Positions 9,061 through 24,949 of a stretch of DNA of 64,000 nt are shown here, piece after piece. Below the pieces are notes generated by a model. The model saw only the letters and a list, made by a program, of their open reading frames with translations. It was not told where the DNA came from and did not search any database. Origin of the DNA: Cyclospora cayetanensis (Eukaryota > Apicomplexa > Conoidasida > Eucoccidiorida > Eimeriidae); NCBI RefSeq assembly GCF_002999335.1, contig NW_020312369.1, positions 310,001-374,000 on the forward strand, given 5' to 3'. Made by a program: the position numbers and the translations under genes. Each line of letters starts with the position of its first letter. Within the stretch, counting starts at the first letter, position 1.

Positions 9061-11312
9061 AAGATGAGGGCATTTAAGCAGGACAGAAGACAGGGAAGTA
9101 GAAGAGGGGCCCTGTGGACGGGGGTGGAGGCCTCTTGCCAATAGCGGTTCGCCGGGGTGAGCGAGGTGTACAGACGCCCGGGCAATCGAGGGTTCTTTTG
9201 CTGCATAAAGAGACAAAAGTGAATTGTAAATGCGTAAAAGTGAACGGAAGGGGAGAGAGAGGTGCGCATACGAGTGAAGACAGCCACGATGTCACGGGAG
9301 CGAGTCCTCTCCCTGTGGTTGTCTCAGCTGGTGAAACAGTTCCTCTCTTCCTTGGCTATTGAGAACAAGAAGGGACTGATCCCGTCCCCTTGATATTCAA
9401 ATAGGCAACAATAGCAGAAGAAAGAGGACGGAACGAACCACAGGAACAGGGGATGGCTGCAGCGGGAGCAAGAAACCAGCAGAGGGAAGGCTAGGATATG
9501 GGTTTAGTGGGAGTGAAGGGAGGGGGGAATGGGAAAGGTAAGAGAAAGAAGCTGCCTATCAGCCAAGTAGTTCCTCTGTGAGTTAAATAAAAACCAATGA
9601 GATAGGAATGAAGCAGAAGGAGACATGAAACTAGGGAAGAAGGCCCTCCCTGCATCCCCTTCACTCTTCGCCGCACAGCGCGTACATGGCTGCTTCGCCC
9701 TGTCTGAGCGCTCTTCCTCTTCATTTGTATTTTCCGCTGCGCTTTCCCCCTCTTCCGCTTTAACAAGCCGCTAAATGCACATTATTTAGTTTTCTTAAGG
9801 CATACATTAGGGTCTAACGCACAAAAACACCCAAAACCTGCAGCCGACTGAGGCACCCTGCCAAGCGACCCCACCAGCAACCACCACCCACCCTGCGATT
9901 GGTTCGGCGCAGCAATACACCTGAACGCCAAGGTAAACAGCGTGATCAGCCATTTGTCCAGCCCATAGAATAAGATAATCATGTTTTGTTCATGGAGCAG
10001 TTGCATATACCAGGGCGGTCCAACGGCTGTACCAGGCTAAGTTGCACGCTTTCTACTACACAAGATAGGCCTAACTAGGAATTAGTTAAGAATTGAAGAA
10101 TTGGTCGTCTGTTCGCATATCTTAATTAGCGTTTCAGTACTGTTGGCTCTATACAGAAGACGCAATGGTTTGTGAATGTTCGCTCGATGCTTTGTGCAAT
10201 TAGCGGTGAGTGCTCGGAGCGCCCAGAGGCTGCAGCCGCGCATCTCAGTTGCCCCTCTCCCCTGATGGTGGTAACCCTGAGGGGCGCGCGCAGGGAAAGG
10301 CGCAATGTTTTGGGGAAGGGATTCAGTGGCGTTGTATTCAGGTTCTACTGCGTTTGGGTTGATGCCTACTTACAGAGACGTAGATGAAGCTTTACAGTTA
10401 AGAGCACCACCGCATGGCTTGAAGGAGCTCTTCCCCGTTTATCTACTATCAATGAATGCAGTGAAATGTCAAGCTTCCCTGGGACAGAATTCTAGCTTTG
10501 ATCAAGGATTTGTCGATCCAACTATTTGATATTTTTTGACAACTGTCCAGCGTTAAGAGCCCTCCGGCGTGGAAGTCGACGGTGGCAAAAAGTCACTGGG
10601 GTGGCAAGCCTCAAGCAGATGTGAGCGGAGGATTTGATATATACTAGAAAGGCATGGTTGGTCAGTCGTAAAAATATATATGGATGTGTCGTCGAAGTTT
10701 TCCCGACAAACACAATGGCCGTAAGGGTCCGCAAGTAGTCGAAGATCTCATCAGCCATTGGCGCGATTCCTCTTTTAGTCGTTTTTAAATGAAGCTAAAC
10801 AAGTGCTCCTTGATGCATACTACTAGGAGGGAGATGCACTTAAATGCTCACTCTTTTCTTAGAGAGGGATTCGTCTGCCTGCAGGGAATACTACATTTCA
10901 AGCCTTCATGCAAGCCCTAGCGCAGCGGCTCATGCCGGGAACTGCTCAACAGTAAGTCTTCGGAAAATAAAGGTAGAGCAGGGTTGCTCTAAGAACAGCT
11001 CAGTATATTGATAGATGTATATTTCTGTTCGTGAAAGCCACAATGTAGAGGAGAACTGCCTTATCAGTGGATTGTATGAGCCCTGTCTCAATCATGACCT
11101 CAGTTGGTCATAGGATGGGCAGCAACTAAACAACCGCTGGTCGGTCCTCCACACAAGGAAGAACTCCTAAGATTTCAGAAGCAGAGTAACTCGATCCCTG
11201 AGTGTCAGAATGAAAAGGAAGAGCGCAATCGGGATTGACAATCTCTGAACATGGGGGCCGCATCAAGCGGCCCTAGCCTACTGTAACCCCCCAACTAAGT
11301 TGTTCCGGGGAA
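9061..11312. other. Gene-poor AT-richer segment
   Basis: No gene is supported. Only short, low-quality open frames occur. The only recognisable content is one copy of a dispersed repeat (10035-10250). A change to lower GC and loss of GGGGCCCC runs marks the switch from a gene-rich to a gene-poor block. Confidence 0.55.
10035..10250 (-). repeat. Dispersed repeat family, copy 1
   Basis: Reverse-strand copy of a diverged two-part repeat. Part A (10204-10245) reads, on the minus strand, GGCTGCAGCCTCTGGGCGCTC. Part B (about 10040-10115) reads CTAATTCCTAGTTAGG followed by GTAGTAGAAAGCGTGCAACT. Both parts match the copies near 24.0, 25.0 and 60.1 kb in the same order. Confidence 0.5.
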
Positions 11313-13740
11313 TGTACTTCTGTCGGGGCTGTGTCAACAAGCCCTAGCCTACATTTGAAAGTGAATGAAAGAAGAAAGCCAGAGGAAACACGCGTTCCTA
11401 TGCAACCCTGGCCCGCCTCCAGGCATTGCACTTGCTTTTCTTCTGTGAGTTTGAAGCATCTTTAAGACCTTCAAGCGCATGCAGAAACCCCTGAAACCTT
11501 ATACATGGGACTATTTTCACACAGTGGCAGGTTGTTTGGCAAAGAGCGAGGGCGGACAACAGAAACGAAAAGTCCCCTTGCAGGCTGGGGTGCAGTGAAG
11601 GGAGCTGCAGAGGGTAGAACCACAGATGAGGCTCGTCCATAGGTCGACTCCGCGAGAACACAAGCATACGCTAATGCTCAGCAATTCTTGGCGTTTCTGA
11701 ACACCGGATATAAAGAGGCTTTTTGTCATCTGAGGAAGCAAAACAGAATTGCCATCCTTCAGCTCCGTAACGCAGTTCCTAAGCCTCATGGATGTTGACG
11801 GGTGCTAGAACGCCACCACCAGTGTAGACCATCCTACTACACTAGTGCGTTCCAAATCAGTGTCTTTTCCCCCCTCCCAATGGCGTACCATTCCTCTGAT
11901 AACACCAAACTATTGCATGTTCTCATTGTATCAACGAAACTGAGCACCAGTACCCACTGCAGAAATAAGCACTCTGTGCACCGTTGTGGGCCTTGAAAAA
12001 ATATTGGCCCTATTTATGTGGAATTTTTTTTACTGCTTAGTCCACCTCACAGTCGTAACTGGACCTTATGAATGTGTTTTCAGACATTGATGGCCCCACG
12101 GGGTTTCTTCAGCTTGGATGTCTCCTGCAGTACAGCTGTGCAGCAAAAGGCCGTCACGGCAGCAACAACATGGTCGCCGACCTGCACTCATGACGCCACA
12201 ACGATTCACTTGTGCAGCGAACTCGTTATCGTCTGTAAACGTTCACGCCGTTACCAACATTGCATATTTCGTATGCTTTTACACCCATACATTCGCTATT
12301 CTCGCAAATATCCAGAACGGTAAAACGGTGAAGCACGACCATCTTGAGGATGGCCTGCTGCGGTGTTCAATAAAAACCGTTTTTCCGCCGCTTGCACACC
12401 CTAACTTCACACCGGACTGCCGTTATGGACACACCACATGATCATGTTCTTTCGGGCTATAGTGGGATTCACGCTGCAATGGAAAAGGTCGCATAGTTCT
12501 TCTAGTGGCCTGGAATGTATTCAGCGGCTGAGGAGTATGCACTCTCATGCGCAGACAGTCAGCAGCTGATGCCGCGCAAACTCTCTTGAGCCAGGCCCTT
12601 TGCAGTAAAAATCAATACTTGTGAGGATTTGGACTGATTTGACTAAGGAGTTTGGCGTTGGACTGCCGGAGGGCGAGGTGCAGTACAGCGTCTACGTTAT
12701 TTTAGGCTGACTCAGCAAATGTGCCTTTTCCCCTTTGCTGCTGCTATGTCACGGCCCAAGAAGCCAAAAAAACTATTCTCAGCTCCTATCCCACACAGTT
12801 ACGGATTCGCCAGTAATAGAATCACGGAAAAGGATCCAACGTTTCTCGGTTCGTTCTGACGTGCCTTTATGACCTGTCTGCACTTTCACCCTGATATGAC
12901 CAGTGCGATCCTTTTGAAGCGCATGAGCACACAGAGCGCACTACCCGCACTCTTATGCACTAGTCTGAGACTCTACTCTTACACAAGCTCTACTGTTTGG
13001 CTTGAATTTCCTCCTACACCGAGTGGAATTATAATTCAACAGTACACTCGTACACCCATTGCTCTCTCTCATATCTAGTCTACATTGCAGAGCCCTTCTT
13101 CGATCCGCGACTGGACTTGGTGGTACGGGGTCAGCAGCCACCATTCGCAGCTAAGAGCTTCAGAAACCGTTGGCTAGTGCACGTGAATGGATAGGCAAAG
13201 CTCATGACGAGCAGAACTACGGAATAAAGATAGGGGATGCCATTCGTATGTCTGAAGCCCGGAAATTTCATGCTGATGCTTTGGCAGGCTCTAGAAAGTG
13301 CATCAGAATGTGAGCAGACGAATACGTTTGCGTCCAGGAGACTAGGAGCACTTATCATCCTCTCAAAGGTATCTATGCTCTTCCTTACTTGCTACCGATT
13401 TCCACAAAAGTTGGAGATGCCACAAACTACCGCTTTTGGCTTCTTAAAGATGCTTCAAAAGTCCCCGAGTTACGCCGCGGACTTTGCTGCGTAGGCAATT
13501 CATTCATGTGGAGATAAGTAATCCAGAGGGAGCTGTAGGGGTGTGAATTCTAGGACGCGTTGAGCGGCCAGTAGACGGGAGTTTTAGTGAAGCTGGGAGA
13601 ATAACGCCAGCCTTGAAGGTTGACGGAAGGGCAGTTGCGCGGTTCGCTGCTTGCGGGAGAATCCGCAGCTTTGTCAGACTCACAATGCTAGTTACCATGG
13701 ATGGTGTTCCTCTCGTTCCTGGGTCATTGTCCTTCTTCAG
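11313..13740 (+). mobile_element. Decayed Ty3/gypsy-like element, copy A
   Basis: Read on the plus strand this looks like a collapsed LTR retroelement. The first part (11313-11720) matches two other places in the window (reverse strand 22990-22500, and plus strand 48650-49020), starting TGTCGGGGCTGT and later CCTAGCCTACA and GAAAGCCAGAGG. It includes a protease-like remnant (NAQQFLAFLNTG). The next part (about 12120-12440) has a weak match to the reverse-transcriptase palm (TPQRFTCAANSL, then HLEDGLLRC), with the catalytic motif lost. Farther on, an integrase-tail-like stretch near 13170-13400 is possible. Stops and frameshifts occur throughout, so nothing here is a working gene. Family assignment rests mainly on similarity to copy C, which has clear RT and integrase pieces. 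Confidence 0.5.
12111..13740 (+). repeat. Left arm of a 1.63-kb inverted repeat
   Basis: This arm matches the reverse complement of 20684-22312 almost base for base; I estimate 97-98 percent by eye, and the arm lengths are 1630 and 1629 bp. Matching begins at about AGCTTGGATGTCTCC and ends at CCTTCTTCAG. Sequence outside both ends diverges at once. The space between the arms is about 6.9 kb and contains the helicase gene. Confidence 0.92.
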
Positions 13741-15524
13741 CAGGAGCAATGCCCGTTCCATCTTCTTTCCACACTTTTTAAACAGGATATGTTCTGCAGA
13801 AGCACTCTACTAGCCAGTGGGTGTCGCTTCACCACAGCACAATCGGGTCTAGGAATCAAAATTTGGTGTGTGTGGATGACCATAGTAGAGTCTCCACGTC
13901 AACCTGTCGCTAGAGTTTGTCGAAGAGTATGACAGTATGCACTTTAGCTACATGGCTTCCCCTTTTCTACACATGCGATACTGAAAGATATAGTTTTAGG
14001 TGTGCCCTGTTGGGATCGCCAGACCTGCGGTGTTTTGATAAGAGGAAGTAGGGAAGGCGTGTATGCTGGTAGAGGCTTCTTGAGCGGGCTAAACTACACA
14101 TTTGCACTTTTCCTACACGCGTTACACTCGAGTAAGAATTAGTTAAGGCCGCATTTTCGGCTTCGCCGTCAGTATCTGCCTTTTGTTGCAAACTTCGTAT
14201 AACCAATTGCCATAAGCGCTTACGCTGTGTTTCTGTGCGCGAAGTTGCCAAGTGCAAATGGATTCGACTGCTCAGAGTAATCAGTGCACGCGGCAATGCC
14301 CATCTCAGCTGTGCTTCCCCTCTCTTTCCGGAACTCTATGGGTAAAGGCAAGAGGAGGAAGAGGCTTTTCGAAGCATTTCGTTTTTTCGCCTCAGGTTTT
14401 GGTGCTCAAGGCCTTCCTAGGACAGACACTGCCTCACAGCCCCTATACATTTTTGTGTTCCGACACAAAAGGGACAGTTAGTTTCTGCGTGCAGTTAAAA
14501 CAGATTAGCAAGAAACTTTGCCCCGACAATTAGCTTCGGCCGACCGACAAGGAGCGGAGATGAATACACCAGAACTGTCGAGACCGCCGTAGCACACGTT
14601 ACTCATTTCTCTCCCTACCCATGCGACGTTCGTTCAGCCCTACAGCGAGATTACCCTAGTCAACTCTCACGACCACGTCTACCACCTGTCCGCATGCAAA
14701 TGAAAAAGGGCGCTCCCCGCTCTAGCAGTTCCACTAGGTGATTGAGAGAGCTAAGGAGAAAGACTACGCAACTAGACAAAGAAAAGTGTAAACTCGACCA
14801 TCTTTTCTTGTACCGAGCCAAAAGGGCAGGCGCCCACACATTCAAACAAGCGAGGTGGCAAAGTATTACCTTCCACACGCGGATGAAGGGAAAAGTGCAG
14901 ACACTCATGGTGCAAACGTAGCCCCTAGCTACTAGAACTATGTTCCCTTCGCGAACTAGGAACATATCCAACAAGATTTCAAGAGAATCGGGGAACCACG
15001 CGCTGCCCACAGCAGACGCAGCCCCCGCTGGAACTGACAGTTTTTTTTGTTTGTATGGAGGCGTTTCTCGCTGCTGTTCCAAGATGCATGCGTGCCCCGA
15101 TGGTCTATCCGCCTGCTTCTAACTGATCTGCCTGTTGGGTTCAGTCATACAAACCGTGGGTAGTGTGGTACAATCAGGGAGAGCCTGTCATATGTATACC
15201 GCGGTATTCACGTACATACGAATATGAGTGTGGCTTCAAACCTATATGTGTACATAACACCTGTATATATGCATATACACTACACAGACGCATGCAGGTA
15301 TGCACCTTGCGCAATATACACATATATGATATGTATACACATGAAGCGTTTTCCCCCTTCTGCCCCCCTCCGCCTCCCCCCAACTTCTCGACGGAAAAGG
15401 AGAAACAAAACGAGACAGACCCGAGCAGCCACTGTCGTCCAGACGGTGGCAATACACAACCAAATATATGCCAATGCATGCACCTTAGAACACTCAGAGG
15501 CAGTGTAAAGGAGACAGCACGGAA
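13741..15524. other. Gene-poor spacer downstream of the helicase gene
   Basis: No gene supported. The last 350 bases before the helicase stop codon (about 15180-15350) are rich in TATATG/CATATA dinucleotide-type sequence. They probably include the helicase 3' UTR. A 140-residue minus-strand frame at 14660-15082 shows no family signal. Confidence 0.5.
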
Positions 15525-18095
<2,571 letters not shown>

Positions 18096-20683
18096 GTTGA
18101 AGAGAAGAAAAACGCTGGACCTAGGCGTCGGAGATGGGGGTGCACGGAGGAGGGAAGAAGCTGAGAGAGAGTAGAAGGCTAGATATGGCGAGGCGGGGAT
18201 GGACAAAGGGCTTTGGAGTGGGACGGGCAAGGCATGCACGGCGCGAGAATAATGCCGTCGTCAGACCACCGACAAGACAGGCCAGAGAAGAAGCACTAAA
18301 AGCGAGAGAAACAAGAGATTGGGGGATGCAGTGCGTCAGTTGCAACAACAGCAGCTGCAGTAGCGGCAGCAGCAGCAGTACCAGCAGCGGTGGGGAGCAG
18401 GCCCGAGGGAGGCAGAAGCAAAGGAGCCTTTGAGGGGGCCCAAAGACCGTTTGAAGCCAAAAATATTTTCAGTAGAGCCAGAAACAACAAACAATAACCA
18501 GAGACATCCACCAGCAGCAAACATGCAATGTACGTACACCTAATACACCAGCTGCTGCTGCTGCTGCAACTGGCGGCCGGAAGCAGTGCCAGAATACCCA
18601 CAGTGGTGGGGCTGCCGCTGGTGCCCGTTTACCCGCCCCAGACACATACACACATTACAATGCTATAATTCTAAGTTTAATAAACAAACTCCAATTTACT
18701 GCATTTAGCGTTTAAAAAGGAGGACACAGGCCCTTGTACAAGGAACCCCACAGTGCTCTGGCTGCTTTACCCAGCCCCCCCGTGGTCTAGTAGCCATCCA
18801 CCAGGATGTGGTTGAAAAGAAGTATATTCTCTTGCTCTCTGCAAATCCAGTCCATGAGCAACGCTAGCCTTTTTTGTCAGTTGACCTTCTCTATAGCTTC
18901 CCATTAGGCCCCTGTGATGTGCCTTCCTTTACTGTGTTTACTCGAACGATGTACATTTACAAACTCTATATCTACTTTCTTCACAGGTTGAAGATGCACT
19001 AGCACTTCCACTTGCAAATGCAAGCATGGTTAGCCTTTTGCATGTTCCAACTTGCAATTTATATTCTATATGCATCTAGGTGCACACGCGATTTATTAAT
19101 TGGAGTGGAGCATGCACAGCGCTCAACAACACTACGGCGGGGGTTTATCTACACAAACAGTTTCTACTACAGGAGTTATAATGAGCCAAGTATAGGAACT
19201 CTTTACCAATTGGCTTCTCTAGCCGTAAATTCTATTTAGTGCACAGTCTTGCTAGCTCCTTACATGAAGGCGCAATGCTGCGGGCGTGTGCGGCAGGCGC
19301 TGTGTGCATCTACGTGCGAACGCTCAGAGTCCATAAAGGGTGCACCTCCGCGCAGCCTATCTGGCACTCTCTATCAATGTCGGCAGCTGTAAAGGGCTTG
19401 TGTAGAGGAAGGAGGGTTTTCTGGGAAGCACTCAAAAGCTAGTTATAGTGGGTGTATTAGGTCTAGACTGAGATGTCGCTTTACTGCGACCCTCGATCGG
19501 GCGTAGGAGTTGGTAGCGCTGCATTGCCTGGTGCAGCTATTTCCCGCTCACCCACTGCCAGTGAATGCAGTGACCTTTTACCTTATCCTATCACATTTGT
19601 CTAGTTCCAATTGGTAAATCAAAATTTTGATTTTCTTTGCCACCAGGCTACATGGAAAAGCCCCTTTGGCGATGTTGGGGCAGCATAAGCTGGCCTACAC
19701 TCTAATGTGCAAGCTCTTTTACAGCTACAGCTGACAGAAAGAAAAATTTCATTTTTATTCGGGTGACAGATCACTCTAGCTTCAATAAAAGCTCACCGAA
19801 CAGTTGTTGTGGGTCTTTAAAAAGAAGTTCCCATTTCCCCTGCCTGCATCTCAAAGGTTGCCTGACATTGGAGGAGAAGGACAGCTAGGCTACGTGTATC
19901 CGTGCCCTCTGTGCACTCTATACAATCGCAACTGCATAAATCCAGCGTCTAGCGCACACGCACGCATCCCTGTGCCTTCGTGCACGAGTTGGAAGTATTG
20001 TGCACCAGATAATATACGAATGGCCAAACCATTTAGTCAAGATTTTTTCAAAAAGCTAAATATAATGTCGCTAGTGTAAGAGAATGGTAAAGCGTATCTT
20101 AGTCCCATACATCTTGACCTCACATTTGAAGCCACACGCACTCACTTTCGTCTCGGTCCGTCCAGACCAACTGCACACAGGACAACAGAAGAGTTTTCGC
20201 CCCTATCTACATTTTCCTGGCAGGCACAGAAGCGAAACAGTGTTACTTAGAGACGTGGATGTGTGCAGCACCCGTATGACTAAAAATTGAAGGGAAGACA
20301 GCTACAAACACTAACGAACAACGAACGAGTGACCAAACCAATACGACTGCAATGGCGCGATGGCTCAGCTCTCGCCGAAACGCTGATACGTGTGAGCATT
20401 TCGCTACAAGAAGGAAAGCCAATGTATAGAGGAAATACATTATGCGCTAGTTTAGCAATTTTTTCACTCCACAGATAGGAATGTGTGCACATAAAGACCG
20501 CCAGTCCTTGTTGGACAGTCAAGTTCTTAGGTTCAAGTAAGGCATAGGCAAGAATATAAGGCCCACCTACCCAACGAGTACCTATAAGTGATTCCGAGTC
20601 TAGAGAACAACTTGACAATAATAACCGGAAACTCTCCAAGCAATGTTTAGCGGTGAGGGCAAGTCTCTCAGGCGGAGCATGAA
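18096..20683. other. Helicase upstream region and gene-poor spacer
   Basis: 18096-18660 is GC-rich with CAG/CTG runs and is likely 5' UTR or promoter of the minus-strand helicase. From about 18660 the sequence turns AT-rich, with no supported gene. One dispersed-repeat copy lies at 19141-19370. Nothing else recognisable is seen up to the inverted-repeat arm. Confidence 0.5.
19141..19370 (-). repeat. Dispersed repeat family, copy 2
   Basis: Diverged minus-strand copy. Part A at about 19310-19355 reads on the minus strand as GTGCACCCTTTATGGACTCT followed by GAGCGTTCGCAC. Part B at about 19150-19200 includes TGTAGTAGAAACTG. Order and spacing agree with the other copies, but identity is low. Confidence 0.4.
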
Positions 20684-22312
20684 CTGAAGAAGGACAATGA
20701 CCCAGGAACGAGAGGAACACCATCCATGGTAACTAGCATTGTGAGTCTGACAAAGCTGCAAATTATCCTGCAAGCAGCGAACCGCGCAACTGCCCTTCCG
20801 TCAACCTTGAAGGCTGGCGTTATTCTCCCCGCTTCACTAAAACTCCCGTCTACTGGCCGCTCAACGCGTCCTAGTATTCACACCCCTACAGCTCCCTCTG
20901 AATTACTTATCTCCACATGAACGAATTGCCTACGCAGCAAAGTCCGCGGCGTAACTCGGGGACTTTTGAAGCATCTTTAAGAAGCCAAAAGCGGTAGTTT
21001 TGTGGCATCTCCAACTTTTGTGGAAATCGGTAGCAAGTAAGGAAGAGCATAGATACCTTTGAGAGGATGATAAGTGCTCCTAGCCTCCTGGACGCAAACG
21101 TATTCGTCTGCTCACATTCTGATGCACTTTCTAGAGCCTGCCAAAGCATCAGCATGAAATTTCCGGGCTTCAGACATACAAATGGCATCCCCTATCTTTA
21201 TTCCGTAGTTCTGCTCGTCATGAGCTTTGCCTATCCATTCACGTGCGCTAGCCAACGGTTTCTGAAGCTCTTAGCTGCGAATGGTGGCTGCTGACCCCGT
21301 ACCACCAAGTCCAGTCGCGGATCGAAGAAGGGCTCTGCAATGTAGACTAGATATGAGAGAGAGCAATGGGTGTACGAGTGTACTGTTGAATTATAATTCC
21401 ACTCGGTGTAGGAGGAAATTCAAGCCAAACAGTAGAGCTTGTGTAAGAGTAGAGTCTCAGACTAGTGCATAAGAGTGTGGGTAGTGCGCTCTGTGTGCTC
21501 ATGCGCTTCAAAAGGATCGCACTGGTCATATCAGGGCGAAAGTGCAGACAGGTCATAAAGGCACGTCAGAACGAACCGAGAAACGTTGGATCCTTTTCTG
21601 TGATTCTATTACTGGCGAATCCGTAACTGTGTGGGATAGGAGCTGAGAATAGTTTTTCGGCTTCTTGGGCCGTGACATAGCAGCAGCAAAGGGGAAAAGG
21701 CACATTTGCTAAGTCAGCCTAAAATAACGTAGACGCTGTACTGCACCTCGCCCTCCGGCAGTCCAACACCAAACTCCGTAGTCAAATCAGTCCAGATCCT
21801 CACAAGTATTGGGATTCACTGCAAAGGGCCTGGCTCAAGAGAGTTTGCGCGGCATCAGCTGCTGACTGTCTGCGCATGAGAGTGCATACTCCTCAGCCGC
21901 TGAATACATTCCAGGCCACTAGAAGAACTATGCGACCTTTTCCATTGCAGCGTGAATCCCACTATGGCCCGAAAGAACACGATCATGTGGTGTGTCCATA
22001 ACGGCAGTCTGGTGTGAAGTTAGGGTGTGCAAGCGGCGGAAAAACGGTTTTTATTGAACACCGCAGCAGGCCATCTTCAAGATGGTCGTGCTTCACCGTT
22101 TTACCGTTCTGGATATTTGCGAGAATAGCGAATGTATGGGTGTAAAAGCATACGAAATATGCACTGTTGGTAACGGCGTGAACGTTTACAGACAATAACG
22201 AGTTCGCCGCACAAATGAATCGTTGTGGCGTCATGAGTGCAGGTCGGCGACCACGTTGTTGCTGCCGTGACGGCCTTTCGCTGCACAGCTGTACTGCAGG
22301 AGACATTCAAGC
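20684..22312 (-). repeat. Right arm of the 1.63-kb inverted repeat
   Basis: Reverse complement of 12111-13740. Sampled differences are single substitutions and a one-base indel (for example an extra A in CACAAAACTACCG near 21000). Both ends stop sharply, matching the left arm. Confidence 0.92.
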
Positions 22313-22990
22313 CATCGAACCACTGTAGAGCTATTAGCCGTAAAGCGCACAGCTGTGACCGCCTCTGTTCCTTGCAGGGGGTGCCCATGCCACAATTAAC
22401 TCAAGGTGCACGGGTCCAGCATACACATTTCGGACAATGCAGATAAGTCCCTATTCCTACTAGAGTTTCATTTAGCTGCTGTGGCCTTGTTAGACCTTCC
22501 GTTTTTCCACCTGTCAGCAAGCCTGAATTGTAGAGAGTGTGCTAAGGAGCGGACAGGCGAATCGCAATTCACTGTTGTCTGCCAGCATAAATAATCCACT
22601 GCACATCTGGTGTTCATTATTGCCAATAATTCTTGACCATTAGTGTGAGATCGTGTAAGCCCAGAATTGACACAGTGTAGATCCGCACATGGAGCTTCTT
22701 TTTGTATGGCTTCCTCCAATCTGCCGCAGCCTCCGTGGGGGCTTCCCGTTTCCATGGTCTGCCTTCGTTGCCTTCAAGAAGGCTGCTTCCGCGGGGAACA
22801 GTCCCGTTGTTCAATGTTTTCGGCTTGCTGCAAGCGCTTGTAGGTCCGGATTACATGACTAACTCTTCGACAACAAAAGCAGGTGCGCTGCCGAGGGGTT
22901 TAGTTGGGCTGCATAAGAACGCGGGGTCCCTCTGGCTTTCTTTTCTGGTGCACGTTCGTCTGTAGGCTAGGGCCGATAGAAACAGCCCCG
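20684..22990 (-). mobile_element. Decayed Ty3/gypsy-like element, copy B (inverted)
   Basis: Minus-strand counterpart of copy A. Its 3' 1.63 kb (20684-22312) is nearly identical to 12111-13740. Its 5' part (22313-22990) still aligns with copy A but is far more diverged, with matches such as TGTCGGGGCTGT, GCCCTAGCCTACA, GAAAGCCAGAGG and a protease-like NGQELLAIMNTRCAVD segment. In that segment the usual DTG active site is destroyed. No uninterrupted polyprotein frame remains. Confidence 0.5.
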
Positions 22991-23439
22991 ACATCCTGAG
23001 GATTTAGATCCCGATGAGGCTCTTCTTTCAGTTAAAGGCGCGCAAGGTTTGCCCATCTGCTCCAGAAAGCTCAAGTAGTCTACCACTTGTGTACCGATCA
23101 GCTGTTATTCAAGTCGTTGAGCCTCTGCCTATCCTGCGGCCATCTAATGCGACGCTTGAGAAAAACCAGAAAAATCCAATAACAAAAAAGCTCCTTATTC
23201 ACACTGTGGCTTTTCTAGTAACAAAACTTTAACATTTCTCAATGTACCAGTGTACTGATGGAGTTTTCTGCTTCCGCCTATTAGGTTCTCTCAGAGCTTG
23301 TTTTTTGGACGGCTCTCAGCATAGGCCATTGAATCAGGGCTTGTACGCAGGGTCAAACTGTAGTAATCTGTGCAGTAAGGTGACTTTTTACATGTGAATA
23401 GAGCTACCGTTAAATTGCTTTCCCGCCCAATTCGCATGC

Positions 23440-23760
23440 CACAAGGGGCAATTCTTGCTTTTCATCTCGTGGATACGAAGCGGAGTACGTATCCAACCGG
23501 ATGAGAAAAGCTTCAGAAGCTTGTCCATTCTTACGGACGCCATACTTTTCTGGTGCCCAACGCCTTCGCAAAGCACGCATAAATTTCTATTAGCTGACCA
23601 ATCATGCCTTTCTATCAGTTGTGGAAAAAGCTTTCACATTCAGGCCGGCCTACGCCGCCTCAACAGCTTTCGTGCCACCTTCAGCTTTTATCGCCAGAGG
23701 GTTTTCAGTAGCCTGTTGCCAAAGAAATCTGAATTATTGGTTTTCCTCAATACGTGATCA
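23440..23760 (+). mobile_element. Possible gypsy reverse-transcriptase thumb fragment
   Basis: A 100-residue plus-strand frame contains IRSGVRIQPDEKS followed by CPTPSQSTHKFLL and, later, SLLPKKSELLVFL. In Ty3/gypsy polyproteins the segment after the catalytic palm reads roughly G-V-x-x-D-P-x-K, then W-P-x-P-x-S, then a leucine-rich run and a lysine pair. The order agrees, but the match is weak and based on pattern memory. It is oriented opposite to the neighbouring copy B. Confidence 0.35.
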
Positions 23761-23999
23761 AAATTAGATAACTGTTATAGGAAAACCTAACAATCCACTG
23801 CATCCATTGGCACTGGATGAGCAGGTAGCTACGTTGATCCATGCAGTGTTGCCGAGTGTACGCTTTATCTAAAGTAGCAGGAAGATACTTCACAAATATG
23901 ATAGAACGCTGTTGATTGTTTCTCAAAAGAACTCCTGCTTTTTCTGCACGCGCTCCTCAGAGGTCACAGGGTAAGGGTAACGAGACAGCTAAGGTGAGC

Positions 24000-24190
24000 G
24001 TGGCTGCAGCCCCTAAGCACTCCGAGCATTCCCAGCTAACTACAGTCAGCATCTAGGGCACGCGCAGTAAATAGTGAGTACTCTTGTATCGAGATAACCG
24101 CACTGTACATTAAAATTAGTAGATTCTTTGCTGATTATTAGTCAAGTACAGCTGTTGTAGTAGAAAGCATTGCAGTATAGCTCGGCCTTC
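24000..24190 (+). repeat. Dispersed repeat family, copy 3
   Basis: Part A (GGCTGCAGCCCCTAAGCACT then CCGAGCATTC) is followed about 110 bp later by part B (ATTCTTTGCTGATTATTAGT, then GTAGTAGAAAGCATTGCAGT). Both parts align with the copy at 24.95 kb, only 950 bp away in the same orientation. Confidence 0.6.
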
Positions 24191-24949
24191 TATAGTTTGT
24201 CTGGTCGCATTACCTAATTATTGCAGTGTGGCATTAGCTCGCTACAGACGCAACGCTATGCGCCTGTGTACTAGATGCTATGTGCTATAACCTGTGAATA
24301 GTTGGAGTGCGTAGAAAGTGCACGAACGAGCACCCTCGCTGTCCCTCTTTTTTTCATTCCCAATTCCTCAGTGGGGAGACCAGGAAAGGAAAGTTATCTT
24401 CCGAAAGGTCACTCAATAAAATCCTTCTAACCATTTATTATCTCCGGAATGAAGAGTGTCTTTACAACGACTTTAGCAGGAGAGTGACATATAGTATCAG
24501 CTATGTGATCTGATTGTTCTCGACGAGCGGCTTAAGGCGCATGCTATAAAATGCAGGATATTCCCGTGTGCACTGAGATACTACGTGTGACCTTGTGCAA
24601 ATGCCGGAGGCCTCAGAGGGTACAGCTCCGTGCATCGCTGCCATCTTTCCTCCTCTTGAGCAAGATGCTTGTTGGATGAGAGGAAGTCGCTGCCTCATCT
24701 TCGAGAGCTCACATAATAACTGGTTTTTGAGCTTTGGCAAGGTATTGGGACCTTGGGTCTCCCTGTAAGGATAGTGCTGGAAAAGCGTTACAACTGACGT
24801 CGGAATGCTTTATTTAAGATCTCTGTGGGAGGCCACTTCACTCCTGACCCAGTACAAACTGAATAGAGTGCCAGTGAGTGTGAAAAACTGCCACCTTCCC
24901 CTGCAAGCGCACTCTTGTATTTTCGACATTAGGGGAGCGAGTTCGCTAG

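Noticed and set aside
11313..11610. Calling the shared 300-bp region a solo LTR
   Set aside because: The similarity among copies A, B and C continues into a protease-like segment, so the shared part is not bounded like an LTR.
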